From NCBI GenBank assembly GCA_932294295.1, contig OW028585.1, forward strand, positions 14,912,771 through 14,976,770: a DNA stretch of 64,000 bases. Direction: 5' to 3'. Numbering within the stretch: the first letter of the stretch is position 1; each line of letters starts with the position of its first letter. The notes under the pieces were generated by a model, which was given only the letters and a program-made list of their open reading frames with translations, was not told the origin of the DNA and did no database searches. Source of the DNA: Alitta virens (lineage: Eukaryota; Annelida; Polychaeta; Phyllodocida; Nereididae). Made by a program: the position numbers and the translations under genes. This document shows, in pieces, positions 1-10,900 of the stretch.

Positions 1-536
1 TGCGGAATTCACTGTCCACTAGAATTCACTGACTGACTTGGACCACTAATTGCTTGCACTTCTGAGTGGTTCATCCATTCTCGCCGTCACTCCACTCTGG
101 AGATACACTGGAAATTACCTGGAAAGACACTGGCAGTTTACATGCCAAGTGAAAGATGAACGGAACTGCTCACACAGTGATTTATTAGACTACTTAACGC
201 TAACTAGGGCTTTGGCCCACAGCGTCTCGAACTGGCCCAGGATATGGACCATCACATGCATCTACAGGTTGTATTCTGACCAGGCGTTGTGTTCAACTGG
301 CTGTGCAAGTCGCAGTCCACTTTAAATTCTCTAAGGCCTTGGGAATTAAAAGTTACACATCGCCCTGCCACAAGCACAACTTGCTGATGCTCCCTAACCG
401 CTAGACCTGAGCAGGACAACATGCTCCTCTACCCTATACAAGCCACTCAGGAAGTTTTGCAAGCTCGGGCTACAGGATTGTTGCCACAATAGGCAAGGAC
501 CACGCCTCACCACACGCATTGGATGGGCAACGCCAC
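1..536. other. Left-edge sequence without a supported gene
   Basis: No reading frame here has family resemblance or splice structure that I can support. The longest open frame (50-325, +) is short and low in coding character. The stretch lies just 5' of a purine tract and a candidate LTR starting near 1036, so it may be the 3' untranslated end of a retroelement, but I see no conserved protein motif in it. Confidence 0.4.
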
Positions 537-650
537 CAATGAACTCTGACCAGTGTACTCAAGATTGCAGTCTATGCAATTGTGTGCACCACCAATGAAC
601 TCTGACCAGTGTACTCAAAATTGCAGTCTATGCAGTTGAGTGCACCAACC
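537..650. repeat. Two-copy 56-bp tandem duplication
   Basis: A block beginning with CCAATGAACTCTGACCAGTG occurs twice, offset by 56 bp (537 and 593), with only a few differences between copies. This is seen directly. Confidence 0.8.
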
Positions 651-808
651 AGGAACTCAAATTATTACTATAGTTTAAACAAAAATTGTTACAAATACCT
701 TTGTTTCCTCAGGCTTATCACCATTGTTTTATCCTTGCAGCATTATTGTAGCCATTTTATCTTTTTACTCACTGTGCTTCATATATTGATGTCACTGAGA
801 ATTGCTTA

Positions 809-955
809 GCATGTTAGAATTATCTAACATTTCAGAATTGTTTAGCATGTCAGAATTATCTAGCATGTCAGAATGGTTTAAACATGTCAGAATTACTTAG
901 CATGTCAGAATTATCTAGCATGTCAGAATTGTTTAGCATGTCAGAATTGTTTATA
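809..955. repeat. Short-unit tandem array (about 19 bp)
   Basis: About seven copies of a roughly 19-bp unit of the form CATGTCAGAATTRTYTAG run head to tail, with point differences. There are no coding features. Confidence 0.8.
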
Positions 956-1074
956 TTGCCAGGCTGATAACTTCTTGATCATCCCCAAGCACACTCCTTG
1001 CTGATTGCCATCAATAAGCTAGAATAAGGGGGGGAGTGATGTAAAGTGCAGCCCCTGGCAACCACTTATTATAT

Positions 1075-1560
1075 GTTAGTTAGAGTTATATGACAGGTGC
1101 ATTGATTGTATGCTCCTCATTACACTTGCCCTAGGCAAAGGATATATGTCAGAGTTATATGACAGGTGCATTGATTGTATGCTCCTCATTACACTTGCCC
1201 TAGGCAAAGGATATATGTCAGTTAGAGTTATATGACAGGTGCATTATTGTACACTCCTCGTTACACTTGCCCTAGGCAAAGGATATATGTCAGTTAGAGT
1301 AATATGACAGGTGCATTGATTGTATGCTCCTCATTACACTTGCCTTAGGCAAGGGATATATGTCAGTTAGAGTCATATGACAGGTGCATTGATTGTATGC
1401 TCCTTATTACACTTGCCCTAGGCAAAGGATATATGTCAGTTAGAGTTATATGACAGGTGCATTGATTGTATGCTCCTCATTACACTTGCCCTAGGCAAAG
1501 GATATATATCAGTTAGAGTTATATGACATTTGCTCTTCATTACACCTGCCCTATGCAGGC
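1075..1560. repeat. 73-bp minisatellite, about 6.5 copies
   Basis: The unit starts GTTAGAGTTATATGACAGG and contains CTCATTACACTTGCCCTAGG and GGATATATGTCA. Six nearly identical copies and a degenerate last one are visible. One copy lacks a GTTA at its start and one has a short deletion in the middle. Confidence 0.9.
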
Positions 1561-1689
1561 CTCTGCTCATGTGTGACCTAAATGCAGTTGTTATGTGTTC
1601 TCATCATTTCCATGTGCTAGTCACTGCTCTGCTCACATGTGTCAGTGTTTTCTTATTACTCATGTTTAGCCTTATGCTTAATTAGCCTG

Positions 1690-1920
1690 CTGCAAGGAAC
1701 ATTGATTATATTATTAGTATTGATTGCATTATCAATTGATTGACTGTATTATTAATTAATTGATTGAGTCACTAGTTGATAATATTGATCACATTATCAA
1801 TTGATTGACTATATCATTAATTGATTGATTAAGTCATTAATTGATTGATTGCTTATGTCCAATTGTCAATTGATAGATTGTATTATTCATTTTGTTCTTC
1901 ATATTGATTTATTGTCAGTA
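1690..1920. repeat. AT-rich low-complexity tract (ATTAATTGATTGA-type)
   Basis: Degenerate repeats of ATCAATTGATTGA and its variants make up most of this stretch. No gene is supported. Confidence 0.7.
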
Positions 1921-2070
1921 TTATGTGAGTGCATTGCCCTGTTAAGATGCCTCACTGTTGAGTCCTAAATTGTGGGAGGAGCTTGCTAACTTTCCCTCCA
2001 AAACTTTCCCTCCAAAACTGCTGACCAAGCCAAAGTTGACACTCAGCACAATAGCCCATTGTGACTTGAG

Positions 2071-2080
2071 CTATAAATAG
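2071..2080 (+). promoter_or_regulatory. TATA-like box CTATAAATAG
   Basis: CTATAAATAG is a good match to the metazoan TATA box. A candidate polyadenylation signal (AATAAA, about 2308) lies 230 bp downstream, which fits an LTR R region. Alternatively it is the promoter of the ankyrin gene, because a very good splice donor (GAGTATG|GTAAGTCAG, at 2609/2610) lies 530 bp downstream. No experiment or alignment separates these here. Confidence 0.3.
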
Positions 2081-2938
2081 CCTCAGCACAATGCAGAGCA
2101 CTGCAGGGGGTCCACTTTTGCTCCATTGTCTTAGCTGCCCTAATCCCTGGCAGAATTGGGAGAAATATGCTGGTAGCAACCCTGTTTGGGGGAGGTATCA
2201 CCCCATGGAATGTGGAGTTTACTGTGTTGTGATTGGTTGATAATTCCCTCTCAGCCCTGCTGGGGGGAAACTGCATGAATTGTACCTTTAATACATATAC
2301 CCTGTGCACAATAAAAATATCAGTTTCATCTTGCCAGTTGAGGAAGCAAAACTACTCTTGTGTTATCACTTGTACACTTTGGACTCTGCATATATTGTGC
2401 TAACTGCACTTTGGACTCTACCCACTTTGGAACTGGGAGAACTTGACTTGCTTCAAGCTGAGATGAGACTCAGTTGAAAGTCTACATTGGACAGTCACTC
2501 TGACTTTTGGACTGCAATGCCATTAAACGGATGGACTTTTACAACATGATACTTGTAGACAGATCAATATAAGTGTGAACTGCCACTGTACTCCTTGTTT
2601 CGAGTATGGTAAGTCAGTATGGATACTTTCAACATCATAATTATAACTCATGAAATTATCGTATCATTAATAATATCAAACATAGGACGTGTGACATAAT
2701 ACATTAGACTAAATGTGCAATACATAAAAATGTTTATTTGGATACCTATAGAGGATAACGCTGTGTGCATAAAGCAGGAATTTTTGTTTAGCTACCAAAG
2801 AGAAAAGAAGCAACTTTTATGAGTTATTATTGTATTTCATCAGTCAAAACAAATGACTCATTATGATGATGGATAATTTATAAAAGATTGTGAAATAATA
2901 ATTGATAAAAAATGTTTCAATATGCACTTTGTTTTCAG

Positions 2939-3026
2939 AAATTCGACCATGGAGGAAACTACGAATGAAGACAATGAAGGTGATGGGAAAACTAAATACC
3001 AGAAGATATAACAACCAAAGTGGCCA
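2939..3026 (+). other. Possible 5' untranslated or alternative first exon
   Basis: A TTTTCAG acceptor precedes 2939 and a CAG|GTATGA donor follows 3026. An ATG at 2949 opens only a 20-codon frame. Neither this frame nor the fully open alternative frame joins exon A1 (5646) in phase, so I do not treat it as coding. It could be a 5' leader exon spliced after the donor at 2610. Confidence 0.25.
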
Positions 3027-3047
3027 GGTATGAGGAACAATAGGAGC

Positions 3048-3115
3048 TTTTGAGGAATCGAACCCGGGACCCAGCGGTTGGAAGCCCAGAGCGCTACCAC
3101 TGAGCTAGGCCCCCG
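3048..3115 (-). repeat. tRNA-derived SINE head
   Basis: On the minus strand it reads TAGCTCAGTGGTAGCGCTC (A box) followed by GGTCCCGGGTTCGATTCC (B box), with a TCC-like anticodon loop. The anticodon, T and acceptor stems do not pair well, so this is a SINE head or tRNA relic, not a functional tRNA gene. Confidence 0.65.
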
Positions 3116-3129
3116 CCTCTCATAGGCCT

Positions 3130-3530
3130 ATTTAGTGAACGCACACTCACTAAGTATTTAGCATTATATATATACTGAATGCATGCACTCACTATTTATA
3201 ATCTTATATATATTGAAAGCACACACTCACTAAGTACTTAGCATCTTATATAATACTAAAAACACTTACTCATTCAGTATTTAGCATCTGTATGTATGGA
3301 AAGCACTCACTAATTATTTAGCATTTTATATATACTGAAAGCACTCACTCACTAAATATTTAGCATCTGTACATATTGAAAGCACTCACTGAGTAATAAG
3401 CATTTTATCTATACTGAAACCACTCACCCAGAATTGAGCATGTATATAGCTTACTGAAAGCACACACTCATTAAGTTATCAGCATCCTATACATATTAAA
3501 AGCACTCACTCACTAATATATCATCTAATA
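3130..3530. repeat. Degenerate left arm of the 42-bp satellite
   Basis: Diverged copies of the unit CTAAGTATTTAGCATCTTAT...ACTGAAAGCACTCACTCA are visible. The same unit resumes at 4322 after an 800-bp interruption. Confidence 0.8.
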
Positions 3531-4320
3531 TATTTCAACATATTTTTATTCGCACACCTTACTGGCATAAAGGTATATACAGTTAAGAAACACAAATAAA
3601 ATAAATTTATAAAAACAAAATACAAGTATTAAAATCACTGGCTTTTGAGACACAGTGTCGCAATAATGAACTCCACCTCTTCATAGTGCCAATTGCACCT
3701 GATCGCAATTAACCAATTTCATCTGTTAACCATTGCTTCACATTTAGATTTAACATTGTGTCTATGGAATAACTCTCCGATGTTTTGTCCAAGAACAGAA
3801 AAGGAACAAGTAATAAAATTGTGGAAAACAATGTCTAACCACAGAATTACGCTTATCACTCATGATACTTTTAACAAACTTGATGAACCTCCTCTCTAAG
3901 TTAATATGTAATGAAGCTGCATCAATAACAACAGGTAGGAGATAACTATTAGTTCTATTAGGAATGTTGCATATAACCCTAGCAGCTTTACATCAAGAAA
4001 TCATAATAATCACAACAATACTATTTAAATAACTTTTCGCTTAACATTGGTATCCAATTTCCGAAAGTCTGCCATGAAATGACCTCCAAAACTTTCACTC
4101 GGCAGCTTTCAGCATACTTGGCATTTCTAACATTCTTTAAACTAACAGCATTGGCAGTCAGTGTTACACTCTCGTAATTTTTACCCTCTACTGAATACAA
4201 GAAACTGACTCTTACTGCCATTGAACTCATTCTATATTCATCTGCGAAAGACATATATCTGACATCTTTTGTGATCCTAACTTAGTTGGACATAACAAGG
4301 CAATGTCATCCTCTTTAACT
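3531..4320 (-). mobile_element. Decayed LINE fragment (minus strand)
   Basis: Minus-strand frames give pieces typical of a LINE ORF2 C-terminal region: one ending SWQTFGNWIPM (4254-4021), and a second around 3680-3990 containing RVICNIPNRTNSYLLP and ERRFIKFVKSIMS. The frames are interrupted by stops and shifts. The fragment sits inside the 42-bp satellite, which implies later insertion. Family assignment beyond non-LTR is not possible by eye. Confidence 0.5.
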
Positions 4321-4321
4321 A

Positions 4322-5480
4322 ACTAAGTATTCAGCATCTTATATACACTGAAAGCACTCAACCACTAAGTATTCACATCTTATGTATACTGAAAGCACAC
4401 GCTCACTAAGTATTTATAATCTTATATATACTGAAAGCACTCAACCACTAAGTATTCACATCTTATGTATACTGAAAGCACGCACCCACTAAGTATTTAT
4501 AATCTTATATATACTGAAAGCACTCACTCACTAAGTATTCAGCATCTTATATATACTGAAAGCACTCAACCACTAAGTATTCACATCTTATGTATACTGA
4601 AAGCACACGCTCACTAAGTATTCATAAGCTTATATATACTGAAAGCACTCACTCACTAAGTATTCAGCATCTTATATATACTGAAAGCACTCACTCACTA
4701 AGTATTCAGCATCTTATATATACTGAAAGCACTCAACCACTAAGTATTCACATCTTATGTATACTGAAAGCACACACTCACTAAGTATTTATAAGCTTAT
4801 ATATACTGAAAGCACACGCTCACTAAGTATTTATAAGCTTATATATACTGAAAGCACTCACTCACTAAGTATTCAGCATCTTATATATACTGAAAGCACT
4901 CACTCACTAAGTATTCAGCATCTTATATATACTGAAAGCACTCAACCACTAAGTATTCACATCTTATGTATACTGAAAGCACACGCTCACTAAGTATTTA
5001 TAAGCTTATATATACTGAAAGCACTCACTCACTAAGTATTCAGCATCTTATATATACTGAAAGCACTCAACCACTAAGTATTCACATCTTATGTATACTG
5101 AAAGCACACGCTCACTCAGTATTTATAAGCTTATATATACTGAAAGCACTCACTCACTAAGTATTCAGCATCTTATATATACTGAAAGCACTCAACCACT
5201 AAGTATTCACATCTTATGTATACTGAAAGCACACGCTCACTAAGTATTTATAAGCTTATATATACTGAAAGCACTCACTCACTAAGTATTCAGCATCTTA
5301 TATATACTGAAAGCACTCACTCATTAAGTATTCAGCATCTTGTATATACTGAAAGCACTCACTCACTAAGTATTCATCATCTTATATATACTGAAAGCAC
5401 TTACTGAGTATTTAGCATGTTCTATATATATTGAAAGCACACACTCACTAAATCAAGTCAGTAACACTCACTAAGTATTT
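4322..5480. repeat. 42-bp satellite, more than 20 copies
   Basis: The unit is CTAAGTATTCAGCATCTTAT then ATATACTGAAAGCACTCACTCA, 42 bp long. Variants differ in ACATCTTATG and ATAAGCTTAT. Because 42 is a multiple of three and no stop occurs in one frame, long spurious frames encoding YTESTHSLSIQHLI-type repeats appear. Nothing suggests translation. The array ends about 165 bp before exon A1 of the ankyrin gene. Confidence 0.95.
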
Positions 5481-5645
5481 AGTTTCTATACATTTGGATT
5501 CTTACAGTTTTTTTACAAATATAACAAGGGTCATTCCACAATAAATAGGTGTAGCTTTGTAATAATTTCTGAATGATACAGTTACATCATCATATATTTG
5601 CAGCTGCTTCTTGGTTTAAACTGTTTTTCATATCCACAAATTCAG

Positions 5646-7985
5646 GATGTGTAACTTACGGAAGATAATCGAGAACTTAGACTCCCAAAGGGACCTACAA
5701 GAACAACAGCAAAGAATTCTAGACATTTTGGAAGACCATGGACAACATGCAATCCATGAGGATCCTCAGATCTTCTTGTTGTTTGTTGAAAAAGCTTGGT
5801 TTCTTCTATCATCGCCTGTATATCTTGAAGTCTTACGGGTAAATGAGATCTTTTGCAATACGAAGTTTGTATAAAATTGCCTCTTTAACACTCCAACACA
5901 GGACAAACATTATCAGGCCACACTCCAGTGGCCATAACATTGTACACTTATAGTTATACCTATCAAGCTATCCAATGCCAAAGTACAAATGGTTACTGGT
6001 TAGGATGTCCTTAAACACATCATTTGACTTACAACGCTTACTACACAAAACCAAGTTTATAGAGATTTGATTAACGTGTATGATACGCTTATCTTGAAAA
6101 TTTCGCCAGGCTTGGTTTTAGAGTAGAAGTGGCTTCTATTTAAAACTGCTTCAAAAAGTATGATACAGCAGGTGAATATTAAATTTGTACTGGATAATCA
6201 AAATCAAACATTTGTGTCATTTACCTTTTGTGATTTGATTATCATGCAGAAAATGGTTGAAATATACCAGACAGTGTCAAACAAGCCAGATGAGGGACCT
6301 TTGGATATCTTTGTGTCACAAATTACATTCATGTCTAACTTAGAAACCATGAGTGCAGAAAAACACCAGGAAATTTCAACAGAAATAAAAAACAAAATTC
6401 GAGGCTTTTATCGTGGAGCATTTGCAGATTATCAATGTAATATGCTGTCTGTTGCCAAGGTCAGTTAATAATCTTCCATTATATTTAGAATGCACATGTT
6501 ATCTGTTAATGCACTCACCAAATTTCTTTTTCAAAATATTTTTTTGTTTTATATTGCCAGACACTCATGGATGTAGATGATTCATGTGATTCCAGGCAAG
6601 AAATTTTCTCTACTTTCCTCATTTAAGTTACAAATGCATGTGAATGTTATGACATTAGAGTTGATGATAATAAGCACATTTTAAAAGGATCCATTATGAC
6701 CATGGTTATACAGAAGACAATGTTCATTTGACTTAATTTGCACCATTTTGTCAAACTTCTTAGGCGAATCTTCGCAAGTTAAGTCTATGTATGTTGATTT
6801 CAAATAAAAGGCATTCCTTTACAGGACTGAGTGTTATGGAGCCCTTATGCTGAATGCAAAATATGTATCGATGAAAGGCAAGTTTCAGTGGTCAGATCAG
6901 TTCATCAACATATTAAATCTGCTGCTGGAACAGGAGGCAGACCCAAGAAGTACACCAGAAGACATTCTGCCACCATCTACACATTTTGAGGAAAAGTGCA
7001 AACAATCTCTCATGTACTCGCTCTTTAAAGGTGCTGCTGTCATTCTTGCAAATGAAATTCAGGTTGCGAACATGGTGATCGAGCTCCTCATGCTGCATCT
7101 TACTGAGGAATGCTTAAACAACAAAGAACCAAAAGGAACCTTGCTCCATGCTTTGGTCAATTGTGATTGGGACGGTCTGCCGGTTGTGCTTCCTGGCGAT
7201 TTCATCAAGTATTATGAACGGATTGTGTCCATCTTTGCTGATTCAAATCCTACTCTGCTTGATTTGCCCGATCTGGATGGAAGGAATCCTCTACAATGCT
7301 TTGTAAATGGGATAACAAAAAGCAAACACATGCTCCCAATTGCAAGTGCCATAATACCAGTATTGAAATCTAAAACTAGTATGGATGCCACTGACAAAAA
7401 AGGACAAACTGCTCTTCATATTCTGCAAGAAAGGGCACCACAAATCAACCCTGAAACTTTCTTGGAACTCACTGGTTATCTCAGGACATCCTCAAACATT
7501 GATATACAGGACAAATATAAACAGACTCCTCTGCATATTTTGGCATCCCATGCTTCTGAAGTAAGACCTGATGCATTGCTCGAATTGAACGGTTGTCTCA
7601 AATCATCTGCGAACATTGATAAGCAGGACACAAATGGACATACAGTGCTCCACATACTTGCAGAAAATGTTTCACACATAGGCATTGTGGCGTTCCATCA
7701 ACTTGTTCATTGTCTCAGATCTTCAAGTAATACTGCGATCCTTGATTATAATGGCCGAACCATTCTTGACTTACTGCATGATCATTACCCTCAGGAAAGT
7801 GGTGAACTCGCCGATGTAATTCCACTTCTCACTGGAAATCATGATCGCAGTGCCAATGACCTTTGTTCAACAACACCAGCTCCAAATATTTCAGATCAGG
7901 ATGCAGAGATGTTCTTTGATATCGAAAAGATTTTTCTCAGCAAAGGAGGGAATCATGATATGGCAATGACAGGCGTCAAAGCTAT
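5646..7985 (+). CDS. Module 1 (exons A1-D1)
   Basis: Exons: A1 5646-5838, B1 6250-6459, C1 6561-6595, D1 6825-7985. A1 is the 193-nt type and begins G|ATG, giving MCNLRKIIENL, which aligns with YLELKERIRNF of A4. B1 is the longest B exon (70 codons, starts KMVEIYQ). C1 encodes TLMDVDDSCDSR and uses a GC donor (CCAG|GCAAG). D1 (387 codons) opens with TECYGALMLNAKY and a LLEQEADPRSTPE segment, then LLHALVNCDWDGLP and repeats DLDGRNPLQ, DKKGQTALHIL, DKYKQTPLHIL, DTNGHTVLHIL and DYNGRTILDLL. D1 ends in phase 2 (GCT AT|GTGAGTG). Intron 5839-6249 holds nothing recognisable. Confidence 0.8.
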
Positions 7986-10900
7986 GTGAGTGTTGATTTT
8001 ATTTTATAAGTATATTCACAGCAAAAGCAAAGTATTGCTGCAAAAATAACAATAGACATATTGTGCAAAGAATGTTAATACTTATCAAGTATGATCAAAT
8101 GAGCAAATTTCTCTGCACATGCAATTCTTTCATGAATATCTACATTGTTTATACAGAACAAATTAACATGTTCATATACTCAAAATCGCTTTCTTTTTTC
8201 TATTTATTTATAGAGCTCCCGGAGACAGCAAAAAGGGGAATCCGTCAAAATCAAGACAACAAGAAAAGGACTGCGATGAAATGTAATTGTATTTTGTGCA
8301 AATTTACACTTGTGTGTAAGATCATGCATATTGTCTTTTCTCGTATCCTTTCAAATCTTTCATTATGTATGATGATAATCGATATATGTAGCTTGTCTAA
8401 GATATTGTCATAACTCGGGCGTATAATTGGCTTTGTTGTTCATGTTGTTTGTTGTATGCTTTCACAGTTTATCATTTTATTGGTATTTTACTTCTGTAGA
8501 TGTTCGACATTGAACCATACGATCGAGAACCTTGAAGAACTAAATAATCTTGATGAAAACACAGAGAAGAAAATTTTACAATTGCTCAGTGACAATGAAA
8601 ATTGGATTCTGCAGAAGAACTGTGATGTCTTCTTTTGCATGATTGAAAAAGCAAACTACTTAATGGAATCAAGGCGATACTACAACATCATTAAGGTAAA
8701 ATAAAAGTGGCCTTTCTTTCTTTTGACACATGTCAACCATTTATCCCTCAAACCAAATGCTTTGGGCCAAACTAAGATTTTCAAATTATATATGAATGCA
8801 ATAAGATCAAATTTTCAAGAAATGAGAGTCCTGCTTTAGTCTGCTTTGGAAGTTGACATTCATGATGACTGCTATCTATCTAAGAAATAGTTTTCCTCCA
8901 TTGTCTCAAATTTTAACCAAGAATTGAGGATTATGGTAATAATGTAACTTACCACTTTGTCATTTTAGAAAATGGCTGCCTTATACAAAACGGTTACCAA
9001 TAAACCAAGGCAAGGTCCATTGTCTTATTTTGTGAGGGAGATAAAAGATTTTCCTGATGAAACATGCGCTGATCAACGAAAGCTATTCACACTCATCAAG
9101 GTGAGGCTTCTATCGTAAGCATTTACTAGTTGATCATGAATATGGGTTGCCGTATACCTTTACAAAGCCGCTACTGCATGAAATTACATTGTAGAACTGT
9201 ACATGTAAAGAATTTAAAAAATATACCCTCATATAGATAATGATATTCCAGAATTATCTAGGTAAACTAGGTAGGTTTACATCAAATATGTTTGTGCGAC
9301 ATCATCACCATTTCATAGTGTCATGTCACCCTGGTTCAATGTATTATCACAATAATCATATTCTGATTATTAATTAATGTACTTTTTTTTTTTTATTATA
9401 ATTGTATATGCATGATGGCTGCATACGCCAATAGGCATGAAGGCTTCACTGTATTAATCTATATACGTATTGCATCAATATTTACTGGAATTTGTAATTG
9501 GCAATAATGTTCTGGACAACAAAATAAATATGTTCTCGACCTAGAAATATTCATGCATTGAACTTTTTTGTTTTTAATAAGAACTATAGACCAATTATCG
9601 TCTTTTTTCTAAAATTCCTTCTTTTGTTTTAACATTTCACTACAATCTAAATAATTTTTTCCAGACATTCATGAGCGTGGATGATTCGACTGAATCGAGG
9701 TAAGTGGGAATGATAAGAATCAAGAAAAATTGATGAATACGACCAACTAGTTTATCATTGTTTGACACGAATGTGAATATATTTGTAGGACAAGATGCTT
9801 AAGGAAGCTCCTGAAGAATGCTAAGTATATATCAAGAGACCACCGGATTGCATGGACAGTTGAGCTGATAGATGTTTTGAAACTTCTGCTTCAGGAAGGA
9901 GCTGATCCAACATGGATACCAAAGCACAACAGCGATTCCTCTGTGTATAGAGTTATTAAGCGGATGTTCCTTATTCTTTCCAAACATCCTGAACTGGTCA
10001 ATGAGTTAAAGGGATTTGCTCTTTTACTTTTGTCTGAGAAATTCCTTAGACACGAAGAACCCAAAGGCACTGTTCTTCATGCCTTAGTCAACTGTGATTG
10101 GAGTGAACTTCCTGATGATCTGCCTGATGATGTGGTTGAAGTATATGAGAGACTCATATCAAAAGTAGTGGAAAGTAATCCGTCTCTGCGTGACGTGAAA
10201 GATAATAATGAACAAAATGCATTACATTGTCTTGCTAGCAGGGTCACAAAACACAAGCAAACGCTAAGTTCAGTGAACCGCATTGTCCCGATGCTAAGAT
10301 CAGATGCCAATGTTAATACTACAGACAAAAGTGGACAAACTCCAATTCACATCCTCCAGGAAAGGGCAAAAAAGATCGATTATGAAGAGTTTTGTTGGCT
10401 CACATATCAATTTAGAACATCTTCTAACATTGAAACTCAGAATAAAAAGGGACAAACAGCTCTTCATATACTCGCATTAAATATCCCGGAAACTGGTTGT
10501 GAAGCCTTCCTTGAGCTGAATGGTTGCCTCAGCTCAGCCAAAAATTTGGAAATGCAAGACCAAAACGGCCAATCAGTTCTCCACATACTTGCAGAAAACA
10601 TCATACATATAGGCCCTGTAACATTTCAGCAACTTGCATATTGTTTCATGTCATCCGCCAACATAGAGATCCAAGACAAAACTGGACAAACAGTCCTGCA
10701 TCTGCTTACAAAAGCTGTGTACTCTCATCCAGAACTAGGTCATGACCTTCAAGAAACTTTGCAAGCTATCACCACAAAGTCAAATGTAAATGCCACTGAC
10801 AAAGATTTGGCAACACCATACTTGTGGATTAAGGCTGGAAAGGCACAGTGGGCAGATAGGTCGAATCTTAATACAGTTTTTATTGAAATTGAAGAGTTAT

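Larger units (their letters stand above)
1036..2610 (+). mobile_element. Candidate retroelement LTR (3' or solo), right boundary unresolved
   Basis: A polypurine tract (AATAAGGGGGGGAG) ends at about 1035 and is followed by TGATGTAAAG, the layout expected for a polypurine tract next to an LTR. Downstream are a 73-bp tandem array (like U3 enhancer repeats), a TATA-like box at 2071 and an AATAAA at about 2308, in LTR order. I could not find a partner LTR, a clear CA end or a target duplication, so this is inference. It could instead be ordinary 5' flanking DNA of the ankyrin gene. Confidence 0.4.

Noticed and set aside
2949..3008. ATG at 2949 as the start of the ankyrin protein
   Set aside because: Its frame ends after 20 codons, and its only donor leaves phase 1, which gives an immediate stop when joined to A1.
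3048..3115. tRNA-Gly (TCC) gene
   Set aside because: A and B boxes are present but the anticodon, T and acceptor stems do not pair, so it is a SINE head.
4590..5407. Long frames encoding YTESTHSLSIQ repeats
   Set aside because: They are produced by a 42-bp satellite whose unit is a multiple of three; no start context, splice sites or conservation pattern.
4322..5480. CRISPR-like array
   Set aside because: Direct repeats have no unique spacers and the genome is eukaryotic.
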